Shown: positions 42,919 through 51,505 of the stretch, in pieces
How positions within the stretch are numbered: position 1 is the first letter of the stretch
Layout of the letters: each line of letters opens with the position of its first letter
DNA from: CALINF01 sp039980455
Lineage (GTDB): Bacteria > Pseudomonadota > Gammaproteobacteria > Pseudomonadales > Halieaceae
NCBI GenBank assembly: GCA_039980455.1
Contig: JBDXCG010000004.1
Span: 682,001 to 746,000 of the forward strand
Direction of reading: 5' to 3'
Length of the DNA stretch: 64,000 bases
Notes under the pieces: generated by a model
What the model was told of the DNA's origin: nothing
Seen by the model: only the letters and a program-made list of their open reading frames with translations
The model's database searches: none
Made by a program: the position numbers and the translations under genes

Positions 42919-44270
42919 GATGTCTTTTCCAATTGGTTTATTAGTCGTTTAGCGAAGCCGTATGACAGCAAGTTTTTGACGATGATGGAGGCGCTAAATA
43001 CCCAAGCCAGGCCTATAGCGCCGTAGTGCGGCCCGACCAGTGCGGACGCAATGACGGCGATGGTTAGGGCGCAGCACAATGCAAGAATTTCCTGCTTCTC
43101 CGCGCCTGCCATATTCAGGACAACGCCGCACAGACCCGTCGCAGCGTTGAATAGGTGCCCGGTTGAGAGAATCAGCAAGAAGGCGCCCAGTTGCGCGAAC
43201 TCCTCGCCAAATAATGCAGCGAGGGGGTCGGCCAGAAGGATGCAGCAACCTGCTGCGGGTACAAAAAGTGCCAAGCAGGCAATTTGAGTCTGGCGCAATG
43301 TAGTCGCCAGTCCCTTACCATCATTATCTGCGCCTAGACGGGCAAATCGGGGTGCATAGACGGCAGCAAATAGTATGAGCAACGTGGTAATGATGTTGAT
43401 GAACTTGAATGCCAGTGAAAACACGCCTATTTCTTGAGCCGAGACAAATAGCGGCATGAGTACGAAGGGCGACTGCAGAAAGAGAATGCTCAGCAGCCCG
43501 CCGATCCACAGGTGGCGTTGGCTTACTCGGTCGTAGCTGGTCAGAACGGTATCGCCGTCCGGCTGGTATTGCTGCAGAGCGTTATGGGACAGGCGGCGTC
43601 GCAGTAAAACCATCGCCAAAAAGACACCCAACATATTGGCCAATACCAGAGCTGCCGCTTGCAGTCCCCAGTCCAAAGACCAGCACGCTGCGCACAGTGC
43701 CAGAATAATCGTAGGGATTGTTAGATTCTCCAGACTAACGGCAGGTAAAGGCGCGCCCAGTGCCTTGAGGGCTTCGGCGCGGAGACGTAGAACAGAGAAT
43801 AGAGGCGCGCTAATGGCGACAGAGGCAATCAAATATCCGTAAACAGGCTGCTCGAAAATAAACAGGCACAACACTATCAGCCCTATCATTACGGGGAGCA
43901 GCGTAAGCCAGCCCCTGACGATCTCGCGCCGGGCAGCGCGTAGAAAAATTTCACGCTGCAGCAAGTTTCCCGAATGGGAAGACAGCTGCTTCATCGCTAC
44001 GGTGGGAAGCCCTCGACCAAACACTTCTCCACCGATGCTGGTCCAGGAGGTGGCCAGTTGCAGCACACCCAAGCCCGCCGCCCCAGAGAGTGCCCCTACT
44101 GCCAATTGCACGGCGAATTGTGCGACGATCCCAATCGCTCGACTGCAAAGCAGCACGACATTCGGCCAAAAGTCACGCCGCCCTGCGCGGGCGTTGGGAG
44201 TAAACTCGCCTTCGTTAGGGACGGCGAGCTCTTCGACCGCTGCGCGAGTGGTGAGCACACTAACCGACAT
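42915..44270 (-). CDS. Wzx-like polysaccharide flippase (MATE/MOP superfamily)
   Basis: A 451-residue protein with about 12 hydrophobic segments. Family cues are FAVQLAVGALSGAAGLGVLQLATSW near the N-terminus, QSPFVLMPLFVSAQEIGVFSLAFKFINII in the middle, and FAQLGAFLLILSTGHLFNAATGLCGVVLNMAGAEKQ. It would flip the undecaprenyl-linked repeat unit to the periplasm. The soluble N-terminus of about 40 residues is longer than usual. The gene overlaps its neighbours on both sides (11 bp with the GT4 gene, 4 bp with the sulfotransferase). Confidence 0.85.
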   Translation of the reverse strand: MSVSVLTTRAAVEELAVPNEGEFTPNARAGRRDFWPNVVLLCSRAIGIVAQFAVQLAVGALSGAAGLGVLQLATSWTSIGGEVFGRGLPTVAMKQLSSHSGNLLQREIFLRAARREIVRGWLTLLPVMIGLIVLCLFIFEQPVYGYLIASVAISAPLFSVLRLRAEALKALGAPLPAVSLENLTIPTIILALCAACWSLDWGLQAAALVLANMLGVFLAMVLLRRRLSHNALQQYQPDGDTVLTSYDRVSQRHLWIGGLLSILFLQSPFVLMPLFVSAQEIGVFSLAFKFINIITTLLILFAAVYAPRFARLGADNDGKGLATTLRQTQIACLALFVPAAGCCILLADPLAALFGEEFAQLGAFLLILSTGHLFNAATGLCGVVLNMAGAEKQEILALCCALTIAVIASALVGPHYGAIGLAWVFSASIIVKNLLSYGFAKRLINQLEKTS

Positions 44271-45507
44271 GTTGGAGTGTAGACCTCGAAGATAAGTATG
44301 CCTGACTGCGCTTCTGCTTCATGACGGCTTCTATTTCCCGGTGCATGTGGGTAAACAACTGACGCCATGTGTAGCGCTCACGGATTAGCCAACGTGAGTT
44401 CTCCTGCAGCTTTTGCCAAAGCTCTGGGTCCGTCAATAATCTGTTGATATTTTCAGCCATGCCATCTGGGCTATCGGCAATGAGAAGGTGCTGTTCTGCG
44501 ATCACATTGATGCCTTCGGCGCCTACGGAGGTGGTTACCGTTGGCATGCCCCTTGCCATTGCATCCAGTACTTTTACCTTCATGCCAGAGCCGAACAACA
44601 ATGGAGCAACCGATACACGGCTGTCAGTGTAAACAGTTTGCAAGTCAGCAACGTAACCCCTCAAGGTGATCCCATGGTAAGGCAGGGCAGCTGTTTGTAG
44701 GCGTTTGTCCGGGTTCTTTCCTACGATGTCGAAGCTGGCGTCTGGATGCTCAAGCACAATCTGTGGCCAAACGTGGTCTATAAACCAGAGCAAGCCCTGT
44801 ACATTGGCTTCCCAGCCCAAATAGCCGACATACATTAGTTTTTTCTTTGTTTGACTAAACCGAAGCTCAGGGAGGTCGAGTTGTGAGTCATCGCCGAGAT
44901 GGAATGTATGTTTGATGCTGGATTTATCGACGCCCGCTTTGATAAGTTCTGCGGCGTCGTTAGGCGCGGCAAACGTTAGGTCAACTGCAGAGGCAACGGA
45001 TGTCTCATAGCGGCGAACCCGTCGCGCTTCCAGTGCTGCCGCTGCACGCATGGCGGGGTTGCCAGGTAGCTGTGCAAAACGCTCCCAGATTTTGAAGTAA
45101 GCGTTGTGCGCGTGATAAATTGTCACGCCGCGAAAGTTCGAGGGTAGATAGGGCATAACCTCGTAGTGATCGAGCAATATGATGTCGAAGTCGTCTGCAC
45201 ATTGCGCGATGCGCTTTAGCAGCGATTTGCTAACGGTCCTCAATACGTTCAGCGGCACTCTGCGTGCGTAGCTTAATGCGAGATTGCTGGCATTCCTTGC
45301 GACGCTCACCTCATCGTGTAAATGATTTTCACAAGGCGATATGCCGTGGAACTCCTCCACGTGCACACTATCGTCCTCCTTTAGTGGGCACGCTAGCGTA
45401 ACGTGGTACTTCTGAGACAGTGCCTTTAGCAATTTAAGACTTTTCACTTTACCGCCGCTCTGCGCGGGGTAGGGTAGTTCGGGTGTGATGAATAATAGTT
45501 TCTTCAT
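44260..45507 (-). CDS. Family 4 glycosyltransferase
   Basis: The start at 45507 (MKKLLFITPELPYPAQSGGKVKSL) has AGAGGATC about 8 bases upstream and gives 415 residues; the longer ORF to 45666 lies inside the preceding gene. It is a GT-B enzyme with the acceptor-domain SGGKVKSLKLLKAL, the inter-domain KKKLMYVGYLGWEANVQGLLWFI, and the donor-site block VSVAPLLFGSGMKVKVLDAMARGMPTVTTSVGAEG, as in the TuaH/exosortase-locus group. It would extend the repeat unit at the cytoplasmic membrane face. Confidence 0.88.
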   Translation of the reverse strand: MKKLLFITPELPYPAQSGGKVKSLKLLKALSQKYHVTLACPLKEDDSVHVEEFHGISPCENHLHDEVSVARNASNLALSYARRVPLNVLRTVSKSLLKRIAQCADDFDIILLDHYEVMPYLPSNFRGVTIYHAHNAYFKIWERFAQLPGNPAMRAAAALEARRVRRYETSVASAVDLTFAAPNDAAELIKAGVDKSSIKHTFHLGDDSQLDLPELRFSQTKKKLMYVGYLGWEANVQGLLWFIDHVWPQIVLEHPDASFDIVGKNPDKRLQTAALPYHGITLRGYVADLQTVYTDSRVSVAPLLFGSGMKVKVLDAMARGMPTVTTSVGAEGINVIAEQHLLIADSPDGMAENINRLLTDPELWQKLQENSRWLIRERYTWRQLFTHMHREIEAVMKQKRSQAYLSSRSTLQHVG

Positions 45508-45518
45508 GATGTGATCCT

Positions 45519-46376
45519 CTAGCGCGATGCTGTTTGGGCGAGCAACAGTGCGTGCTCCTGTTGGAGTGACAAATTCAGGTTTGACTGGATGTGGATCGCA
45601 ATAGCTGCGGGCGTTATCTTTGTGCCGGCCTTTGCGACATCGTTTGTATCCCAAAAGCAATGGCACATAGGATCGTCGGTTACAAAGTGCCCTGCCTCTG
45701 ATGTACCCAGAACATGCTGGGCAAAGACGCCATAAAGAATGTACTCCGAGAAATCGAGCGTGGTGGCCAGCGCGTGGTCCCAGCGCTTGCCCGATTGCTT
45801 CTGTAGGTGTGCCTTCAGGCGTTGCAGCGTAGAGCGTCGCCAGCTTATAAGTTGACCCACGTAGTCATTATCGAAATAGCGCGGTTCGATTCCCAGTAGG
45901 TTGGCTGCGCGATGGTGCCATCCCAGGTGCCGACCAGTGTCCATGTCGCCGGCAATCGCATGCAGTCGCAGGCTGCCCTCTCTGCTGAACCTGGAGGCGT
46001 CAAGTGGCTGGGTGAACTGCAGATCGGAATCGGCAAATACGATGTTTTCCGCTCGCGTAACTTCGTCTGCAGCGAGCTTTGTGATCTGCTGCAGAATCCA
46101 GCCTCTTACCGGTAAGAGGCCTTTGTAAAGCCACCATTTGTTGGCAATAGGCACCTGCCGGAAGCGACTGTGCAGCACAGATTCAACAGTGTGAATCTTG
46201 CGGCGGGCATTCGCACACTCAGTGAACAGGTGCAGATCACGCTTTGGAACGATGAGGTGATGTTCAATGTCTTCGTCCACAAAGCGATCTATCGACTGGC
46301 ACAGACGTTTACATCGCTGGGCGTCGGGGCCGTATGAGCAAGTTACTATTGCCAGCTCCTGGTGCTGTTTTGTCAT
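45519..46376 (-). CDS. Putative GT-A-like glycosyltransferase (DUF6492-like)
   Basis: The start at 46376 (MTKQHQELAIVTCSYGPDAQRCKRL) has GGAGAG 8 bases upstream. The 285-residue protein begins with a Rossmann-like strand, keeps the QITKLAADE...NIVFADSDLQF block with a DSD motif suited to metal/nucleotide-sugar binding, and has WHHRAANLLG and a late WDTND segment. I think it belongs to the DUF6492 glycosyltransferase-like family, but that rests on memory. It is first in the operon driven by the sigma-54 promoter at 46458-46473. Confidence 0.6.
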   Translation of the reverse strand: MTKQHQELAIVTCSYGPDAQRCKRLCQSIDRFVDEDIEHHLIVPKRDLHLFTECANARRKIHTVESVLHSRFRQVPIANKWWLYKGLLPVRGWILQQITKLAADEVTRAENIVFADSDLQFTQPLDASRFSREGSLRLHAIAGDMDTGRHLGWHHRAANLLGIEPRYFDNDYVGQLISWRRSTLQRLKAHLQKQSGKRWDHALATTLDFSEYILYGVFAQHVLGTSEAGHFVTDDPMCHCFWDTNDVAKAGTKITPAAIAIHIQSNLNLSLQQEHALLLAQTASR

Positions 46377-46457
46377 CGGGATACTCTCCATCACTTGTTT
46401 AAATGCGCGCCATTGGTCGGTGTTCGACGCCGCAGGCTCATTTGCTGTGGGAGTAGT

Positions 46458-46473
46458 TGCAGAGTGCGTGCCA
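46458..46473 (-). promoter_or_regulatory. Sigma-54 promoter of the glycosyltransferase/flippase operon
   Basis: On the minus strand TGGCAC-GCACT-CTGCA has a perfect -24 element and the -12 GC at correct spacing, with one mismatch (C for the first T). Transcription would start near 46447, about 70 bp before the first start codon. Confidence 0.7.
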
Positions 46474-46613
46474 GAAAGTAGTCCCCGACATGTTTTTACT
46501 GCAAAATATTTGCAACTCGTTGATTAATAATGAGAAAAATTAGGTTCTGTTGCAGTTGAACGAAGCTGGCTCAGCGATAGGGAGAGAAATTTGGGTCGTT
46601 TTCTCGTTTCAGT

Positions 46614-46626
46614 TCGCAATATGCAA
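46614..46626. promoter_or_regulatory. LuxO-box-like palindrome shared by divergent sigma-54 promoters
   Basis: TCGCAATATGCAA matches all fixed positions of TYGCA-N3-TGCRA. It is centred about 85 bp upstream of the plus-strand -24 element and about 150 bp upstream of the minus-strand one, so one activator site could serve both operons. Confidence 0.75.
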
Positions 46627-46703
46627 GTCTTATCGAGATTAACCCTCACCCCACTTAGCCACTAAAAGTCACTAAAGTTAATTAAATCAATAGGTTGGCT
46701 CGA

Positions 46704-46719
46704 TGGCACAGCCATTGCT
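46704..46719 (+). promoter_or_regulatory. Sigma-54 promoter of the initiating sugar transferase gene
   Basis: TGGCAC-AGCCA-TTGCT is an exact match to the -24/-12 consensus TGGCAC-N5-TTGCW. The start codon of the sugar transferase follows 40 bp downstream, with GGAG at 46749. Confidence 0.88.
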
Positions 46720-46759
46720 CTGTCTTTGGTATCAATTTTGATATCCATGGAGAACAGCA

Positions 46760-47464
46760 ATGGCTGGTTTTGTACTGACGGGAAGTGGGGTGCGGGGAAC
46801 CGCAAATGATGAAGAGCCGCGGTTAGTTGGGGATACTGCTTTTACACTGCAGCCGGCGGCTATTAATGAAGGCGCCAAGCGATTGCTCGATTTCACCGCG
46901 GCCGCATTGGGCATGTTGGTGCTGCTGCCATTGTTTATTGTGGTTGGTGTGCTGATTAAGTTGGACTCGCGCGGACCTGTTCTATTTTCGCAGCAGCGGG
47001 TGGGGCGCAACGGCGTATTGTTTCGATGCTGGAAATTACGTTCTATGGTGCAAGACGCAGAGGCGCGCAAGCGGGAACTTCTGGCTCAGAACGAGATGGT
47101 AGGTGGTACAACCTTTAAGATGAAACGTGATCCTCGCATTTCGCGGGTTGGCCGATTCATCCGCAAAGCGTCCATCGATGAGTTGCCCCAGCTTTGGAAC
47201 GTGTTGGTCGGAGATATGTCATTGGTTGGCCCACGGCCTGCCGTTCCGCAGGAAGTGGAAGGTTATCCGGCACGCGCGTTGAATCGGCTGGTGGTCAAGC
47301 CTGGCATCACCTGTATCTGGCAAGTATCGGGTCGCAGTCAGATACCTTTTGAGCAGCAGGTTGAAATGGATATTGAGTATGCGCAGAGTCGCTCCATGAG
47401 GCTCGATCTGATGTTGCTGCTGAAGACGCTGCCAGCCGTTTTGTTTGCTCGCGGTGCATACTGA
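46760..47464 (+). CDS. Undecaprenyl-phosphate sugar phosphotransferase (initiating transferase)
   Basis: A 234-residue bacterial sugar transferase of the WbaP/WcaJ catalytic type without the large N-terminal membrane domain. Features: one membrane-inserted helix (FTAAALGMLVLLPLFIVVGVLI), FSQQRVGRNGVLFRCWKLRSM, RKASIDELPQLWNVLVGDMSLVGPRP (catalytic DE and phosphate-binding RP) and KPGITCIWQVSGRS. It transfers a sugar-1-phosphate to undecaprenyl phosphate and so starts synthesis of the repeat unit. It is transcribed divergently from the rest of the locus and is apparently a single-gene unit. Confidence 0.93.
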   Translation: MAGFVLTGSGVRGTANDEEPRLVGDTAFTLQPAAINEGAKRLLDFTAAALGMLVLLPLFIVVGVLIKLDSRGPVLFSQQRVGRNGVLFRCWKLRSMVQDAEARKRELLAQNEMVGGTTFKMKRDPRISRVGRFIRKASIDELPQLWNVLVGDMSLVGPRPAVPQEVEGYPARALNRLVVKPGITCIWQVSGRSQIPFEQQVEMDIEYAQSRSMRLDLMLLLKTLPAVLFARGAY

Positions 47465-47486
47465 GCACCGTCTAAGTTAGATAGAC

Positions 47487-48743
47487 CTAGCGGGCCTCGT
47501 ATGCGCGTCGCACTTCACTGGCTATCAGGGCAATGCCTCGCTTCACGGCATCGGCATCCTGCGCATAGGAAACACGCAGGCATTCATGCTTGTGGGACCA
47601 TTCGTTGTCCAGGCCAACGAAGAAATCATGACCAGGGACAACAAGGACGCCGCGCTTTTTTAAGCGTACATACAATTCCTGGCTCGTGATCGGCAGGTTG
47701 TCGAACCAAAGCCAAAGGAATATTGCCCCTTCTGGTTTATGAATATGAAATGGCAAATCGCCCAGTGCCTCAACAAACCATTGAACTGCTTGCTGCGAGC
47801 GTTCGCGATAGAACGGAGTGACGTAGTCTCTCGTCAAACTCAGCATCTCGCCGCTGCTCAATAACGATGATGCAAGTGCGGGACCCAGCGTGCCGCAGGC
47901 CAGACTGACAACCGTGTTGGTATTGGTGAAAGCTTCAATGATGTCTTCACGAGCGACAACAATGCCAGTGCGAACACCGGGCAACCCCAGTTTGGATAGG
48001 CTTAGCACCAACATAATGTTCTCATTCCACAATGGTTTTGCGGACTCAAACATTATGTTGGGGAAGGGCAGGCCATATGCTCCATCAATAATCAGAGGAA
48101 TGTCGCGACCCTTGGCAACGGCGTCGAGATGCTCTATCTCCGCATCGGTCAATACATTACCTGTGGGGTTGGTAGGCCGCGATACACAGAGCGCCGCAAC
48201 ATCTTCTTTGAGTTCGAGCTTGGAAAAATCCACGTGGTACTTAAATAGGTGGTCGTTCAGTAATTCGATACTGGGAGCGGTCGCCGAGAAAAAATTGTCC
48301 GACAACCCGATGTCGCCGTAACCGATATACTCCGGTGACAACGGCAGGTGTATCGTGCGCTGGCTACCATCAGGCATCCGTCCAGCAAGCATGTTATAGA
48401 GTACAAAAAAGGCTGATTGACTGCCGTTGCTAACGGCGATGTTATTTGCCCCAAGTGACCAGCCACATTGTTTGTTCAGAAAGTCTGCTATTTGCTCGCG
48501 GAAATGTTTGTCGCCTTGCGGAGATTGGTAGACGCCAAATAGCGCGTGTCTTCGTTGTGGGTCGGCGAGAATATCGGTTAACTTTTGCTGAAAGATTTGC
48601 TCGACTTCGGGCAGGCGCCCTGGATTGCCGCCGCCCATGAAGATCATATCCGGGTTGTCACCCAGCGCACTACTTAAGTCGTCCATGAGTTCGACGATGC
48701 CGGAGCCGTGCTGGAATTTCTCGCCGAAGGCGGAGAGCTTCAT
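47487..48743 (-). CDS. avtA: Valine-pyruvate aminotransferase
   Basis: A 418-residue fold-type I PLP enzyme that closely follows E. coli AvtA: FMGGGNPGRLPEVE, NIAVSNGSQSAFFVLYNMLAGR, LPLSPEYIGYGD, CVSRPTNPTGNVLTDAEI, the PLP lysine in LSLSKLGLPGVRTG, and HKPEGAIFLWLWF. It makes valine from 2-ketoisovalerate with alanine, or the reverse. It converges on the sugar transferase gene with 22 bp between stops; no terminator is apparent there. Confidence 0.93.
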   Translation of the reverse strand: MKLSAFGEKFQHGSGIVELMDDLSSALGDNPDMIFMGGGNPGRLPEVEQIFQQKLTDILADPQRRHALFGVYQSPQGDKHFREQIADFLNKQCGWSLGANNIAVSNGSQSAFFVLYNMLAGRMPDGSQRTIHLPLSPEYIGYGDIGLSDNFFSATAPSIELLNDHLFKYHVDFSKLELKEDVAALCVSRPTNPTGNVLTDAEIEHLDAVAKGRDIPLIIDGAYGLPFPNIMFESAKPLWNENIMLVLSLSKLGLPGVRTGIVVAREDIIEAFTNTNTVVSLACGTLGPALASSLLSSGEMLSLTRDYVTPFYRERSQQAVQWFVEALGDLPFHIHKPEGAIFLWLWFDNLPITSQELYVRLKKRGVLVVPGHDFFVGLDNEWSHKHECLRVSYAQDADAVKRGIALIASEVRRAYEAR

Positions 48744-48934
48744 AGTATTCTCTGAGACTGCGTAACTGACAGCAAGCTTAGACTGGCGCTGGCGCGGATG
48801 CCAGCGCTAAGACTGTTCACATTGTTGCAACATGTTGTGTTGAAAATGTGGGGTTGCCCAGAGTTTGTCGTGCACCAATTGGGGGTAAGCATGCTTTTAG
48901 AGACTACAATGCGGGTTTTAGCAGGCCGGAAGAA

Positions 48935-49258
48935 ATGAAACGCACACTGAAGGACCTAGCCTCTGGCGGGCACATCGATCGTCTGGTGATTCGATCAATG
49001 GATCTGAGCTTATACATTGCGCTAGCCGAGGTGGCGGGCGATGAATGTCTGATTACCAATAATGATGGCAGCACCTTGAAGACTCGGAACTTGCTAGACA
49101 TGAAGCAAGCAGTTTCAGACCTCCCGTTTGGTGAGTTAGTCCTGCGTCAAGAGAGCGCCTACGATGAAATGGTAGGTCAGCCGGGAAAGGATGGGTCTAA
49201 TGCGCTGGAGGTGGGGCTGTCTGCAGAAATGTATCCCACACCAGATTGGCAGCATTAG
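48935..49258 (+). CDS. Small DUF6482-like cytoplasmic protein
   Basis: The preferred start at ATG 48935 (MKRTLKDLASGGHIDRLVIRSMDLSLY) gives 107 residues; the frame is open to 48848, but the added residues look non-coding. The layout (leading helix, then LVIRSMDLSLYIALAEV, then LITNNDGSTLKTRNLLDMKQAVSDLPFGELVLRQESAYDEMVG) resembles small metal-resistance-associated DUF6482 proteins. Function is unknown. GGAA sits close to the ATG, which is weak support for the start. Confidence 0.6.
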   Translation: MKRTLKDLASGGHIDRLVIRSMDLSLYIALAEVAGDECLITNNDGSTLKTRNLLDMKQAVSDLPFGELVLRQESAYDEMVGQPGKDGSNALEVGLSAEMYPTPDWQH

Positions 49259-49269
49259 TTCAACGCTGT

Positions 49270-49815
49270 TTATCGGTTGCTCTGAGGGTACTGTCTTAAA
49301 ATCAGGGTGTCGCCACGTTGGGTAAACTCAATGTGTTTGAGGAACGACATACCCAATAGCACCTGCTCGGTGTTCAGTCCGGGCGTGATGCCAGCGCGCA
49401 CGTTGGTCAATGCAATGTCACCGACGCTAACGGAGTCGAGTGAGGTCGCGTAACTGGTAGAGACGCCGTTGGCGGTTTGCGTGGGGTAGGCCCGCCCGCG
49501 CGAAACGCCGAGTTGGTCGGCTATTTTCGCAGGTAGTGCTACGCCAGTAGCGCCGGTATCCAGCATGAACACGACAGGCTGTCCGTTGATTGCGCCAGCG
49601 GTAACGTAGTGTCCAGCCCTGTTGCGTTTAAGCACGACTTCACGCACGCCATCCTCGGCAATATAGGTAGCGGGATCCTGGTTGGGGTTGAATCGCTTTT
49701 CTATGACATCACTGAAAAAGGCAACGCCCAGCGCGAGGAATATCAGCCACGCAAGAGCCTGCATGGTCATACCTATTCGCTTTTGCTCCTTATGTTCGGG
49801 GTTTTCCTGGTTCAT
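49270..49815 (-). CDS. Membrane-anchored retropepsin-like aspartic protease (clan AA, TIGR02281-like)
   Basis: A 181-residue protein. An N-terminal transmembrane helix (MTMQALAWLIFLALGVAFFSDVI) anchors a single retropepsin-like domain with the active site VVFMLDTGATGVALP and the second conserved block EQVLLGMSFLKHIEFTQRGDTLIL. Such one-domain proteases dimerise to build the active site, and the domain here should face the periplasm. It converges on the DUF6482-like gene with 11 bp between stops. Confidence 0.88.
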   Translation of the reverse strand: MNQENPEHKEQKRIGMTMQALAWLIFLALGVAFFSDVIEKRFNPNQDPATYIAEDGVREVVLKRNRAGHYVTAGAINGQPVVFMLDTGATGVALPAKIADQLGVSRGRAYPTQTANGVSTSYATSLDSVSVGDIALTNVRAGITPGLNTEQVLLGMSFLKHIEFTQRGDTLILRQYPQSNR

Positions 49816-49922
49816 TGGTACGTTCAGTCTGCTCTACCGCGTGTTTGAATGATACGACATAGGGTCGCACTCTGGATTGGACTACCGGTTGTATGGGATG
49901 TTCCTGCGGATTGGTGTAAGTT

Positions 49923-51497
49923 GTGTCGGTGGGATCATACCTCAGTAATCTGGATTGGGTCGTTATCGCAGCCTATCTGGCGGGCATGTTGTTGCTCGCG
50001 CTTTATCTTGGGCGCAGGCAACACTCGCGCTCGGACTACTATCTGGGTGGGAACGGGTTACCCAGTTGGGCCTTGGCGACCTCGGTGGTGGCCACCCAGT
50101 GTTCTACCAACAGCTTGTTGGGCGCCCCCGCGTTCGTGGGCTTCGCCGCGGCTGGCGGTATGCTGTGGTTGCAGTATGAGCTGGCTGTGCCGCTGGCGAT
50201 GCTGGCATTGTGTGCCCTGTTTATTCCTATCCGCCGCTCAGGCGTCATTTCAATTTATGCGTATCTTGAAAAGCGTCTGGGGAAAGAGAGTCGCTTGCTG
50301 GCCAGTGGCTGCTTCCTGGTGTTTCGAGGTATTGCCACGGGCGTAACGGTATACGGCGTGGGTTCGGTGGTCAGTCTCGTGACGGGCCTGTCGTACACCT
50401 GGGCCGTTGTCATCCTGATGGGAATTACTATCGCCTACGATGTGTTGGGGGGTATGCGCGCGGTGGTGGTCTCCGATGTAATCCAGATGTTGCTACTGAC
50501 GGCTGCGGTGGGCGCGGCACTGGTTTGGCTGTACGAACCACTCACGGTGCACTTTGCCGATCTATCGCACCGTACACCAGCGTTGGTGAATGACTGGGGG
50601 CTCACCAGTGGAAACAACTACGGTTTCTGGCCGATGCTGATTGGTGGCTTCTTTCTTTACGTGGCGTACTATGGCTGCGACCAGAGTCAGGCGCAGCGGT
50701 TACTCTCGGCGCACGACGAGGCGGCCACTCGGAAGGTGCTGTTGATCAATGGGCTGCTGCGTTTCCCGCTGGTATTGGCCTATTGCCTTGTTGGTCTGGG
50801 GCTTGCTGCTTACGCACTGGATCATGCCGACTTCATCGACAACCTGCCACTGACGGATGGGGGCGAACCTAATCTCAATCTGGTCTTCCCGGCCTTTGTC
50901 GCAGCTGAATTCGCACCGGGTCTAGCCGGGCTGGCTATTGTCGGCCTATTTGCTGCTGCCATGTCTTCTATCGATTCAGCGCTCAATAGCTTGTCTGCCA
51001 GCACGGTAGAGGATTTTCTGTCGCGTGGCGCGGATGTCTCTGAAGATAGGCTGTATCTGGTGTCAAAAGTTGTCACGCTTGGATGGGGCCTGTTCGCCGT
51101 AGTGTTCTCATTTCAGGTGGAGAGCATTGCACCTACGGTACTCGAAGCGATCAACAAGATTGGCTCTATGGCAAACGGTCCGTTGCTGGCATTGTTTGCC
51201 ACTGCATTACTGCTGCCGTCGGTGGGGCAACGCACGGCACTGATCGGCTTTGGCTTTGGCTTACTGGTAAATCTCTACCTTTGGCTAGGTCTGCCGGGCG
51301 TGTCCTGGCTGTGGTGGAATGTGGCGGGTCTGGTGGCTGGGCTTGTTCCTGCGCTGGTAATGTCACTGGTGTCATCACGAAAAACCACTGTGCAGGAAGT
51401 GCACTCGGATCGTGTGCCCAGGGGCATCGTCGTTACGTTGCTCGGGGCAGCTGTGCTGATAATGGGGGTTGCGCTTGTACTGGGGCCAGCTGGCTAA
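49923..51497 (+). CDS. Sodium:solute symporter (SSS family)
   Basis: A 524-residue protein with about 13 hydrophobic segments, starting at GTG 49923. SSS signatures: SDYYLGGNGLPSWALATSVVATQCSTNSLLGAPAFVG near TM2, TYTWAVVILMGITIAYDVLGGMRAVVVSDVIQ (family motif), and AEFAPGLAGLAIVGLFAAAMSSIDSALNSLSASTVEDF containing the sodium-site serines. The substrate could be a sugar, an amino acid or a vitamin. It is the SGLT/PutP-type branch with a short C-terminus. It converges on the threonine aldolase gene. Confidence 0.9.
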   Translation: MSVGSYLSNLDWVVIAAYLAGMLLLALYLGRRQHSRSDYYLGGNGLPSWALATSVVATQCSTNSLLGAPAFVGFAAAGGMLWLQYELAVPLAMLALCALFIPIRRSGVISIYAYLEKRLGKESRLLASGCFLVFRGIATGVTVYGVGSVVSLVTGLSYTWAVVILMGITIAYDVLGGMRAVVVSDVIQMLLLTAAVGAALVWLYEPLTVHFADLSHRTPALVNDWGLTSGNNYGFWPMLIGGFFLYVAYYGCDQSQAQRLLSAHDEAATRKVLLINGLLRFPLVLAYCLVGLGLAAYALDHADFIDNLPLTDGGEPNLNLVFPAFVAAEFAPGLAGLAIVGLFAAAMSSIDSALNSLSASTVEDFLSRGADVSEDRLYLVSKVVTLGWGLFAVVFSFQVESIAPTVLEAINKIGSMANGPLLALFATALLLPSVGQRTALIGFGFGLLVNLYLWLGLPGVSWLWWNVAGLVAGLVPALVMSLVSSRKTTVQEVHSDRVPRGIVVTLLGAAVLIMGVALVLGPAG

Positions 51498-51505
51498 AAG
51501 CCCTC

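Larger units (their letters stand above)
46377..46759. other. Divergent exopolysaccharide control region (383 bp, no gene)
   Basis: This is the intergenic region between the divergent polysaccharide operons. It holds a minus-strand and a plus-strand -24/-12 promoter with one perfect LuxO-box-like palindrome between them. The palindrome GCAAAATATTTGC at 46501-46513 also lies here but has different spacing. Confidence 0.75.

Noticed and set aside
46457..46469. TTGCAGAGTGCGT as a further LuxO box (12/13)
   Set aside because: It coincides with the minus-strand sigma-54 promoter, whose -12 TGCA and -24 TGGCAC explain the bases.
46501..46513. Palindrome GCAAAATATTTGC as a LuxO box
   Set aside because: The half-sites are seven bases apart instead of three, so it does not fit the consensus; it may be incidental AT-rich symmetry.
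32275..47464. PEP-CTERM/exosortase-type locus with PrsR/PrsK
   Set aside because: The sigma-54 regulator resembles LuxO rather than PrsR, and no exosortase, PrsK or PEP-CTERM protein is present.
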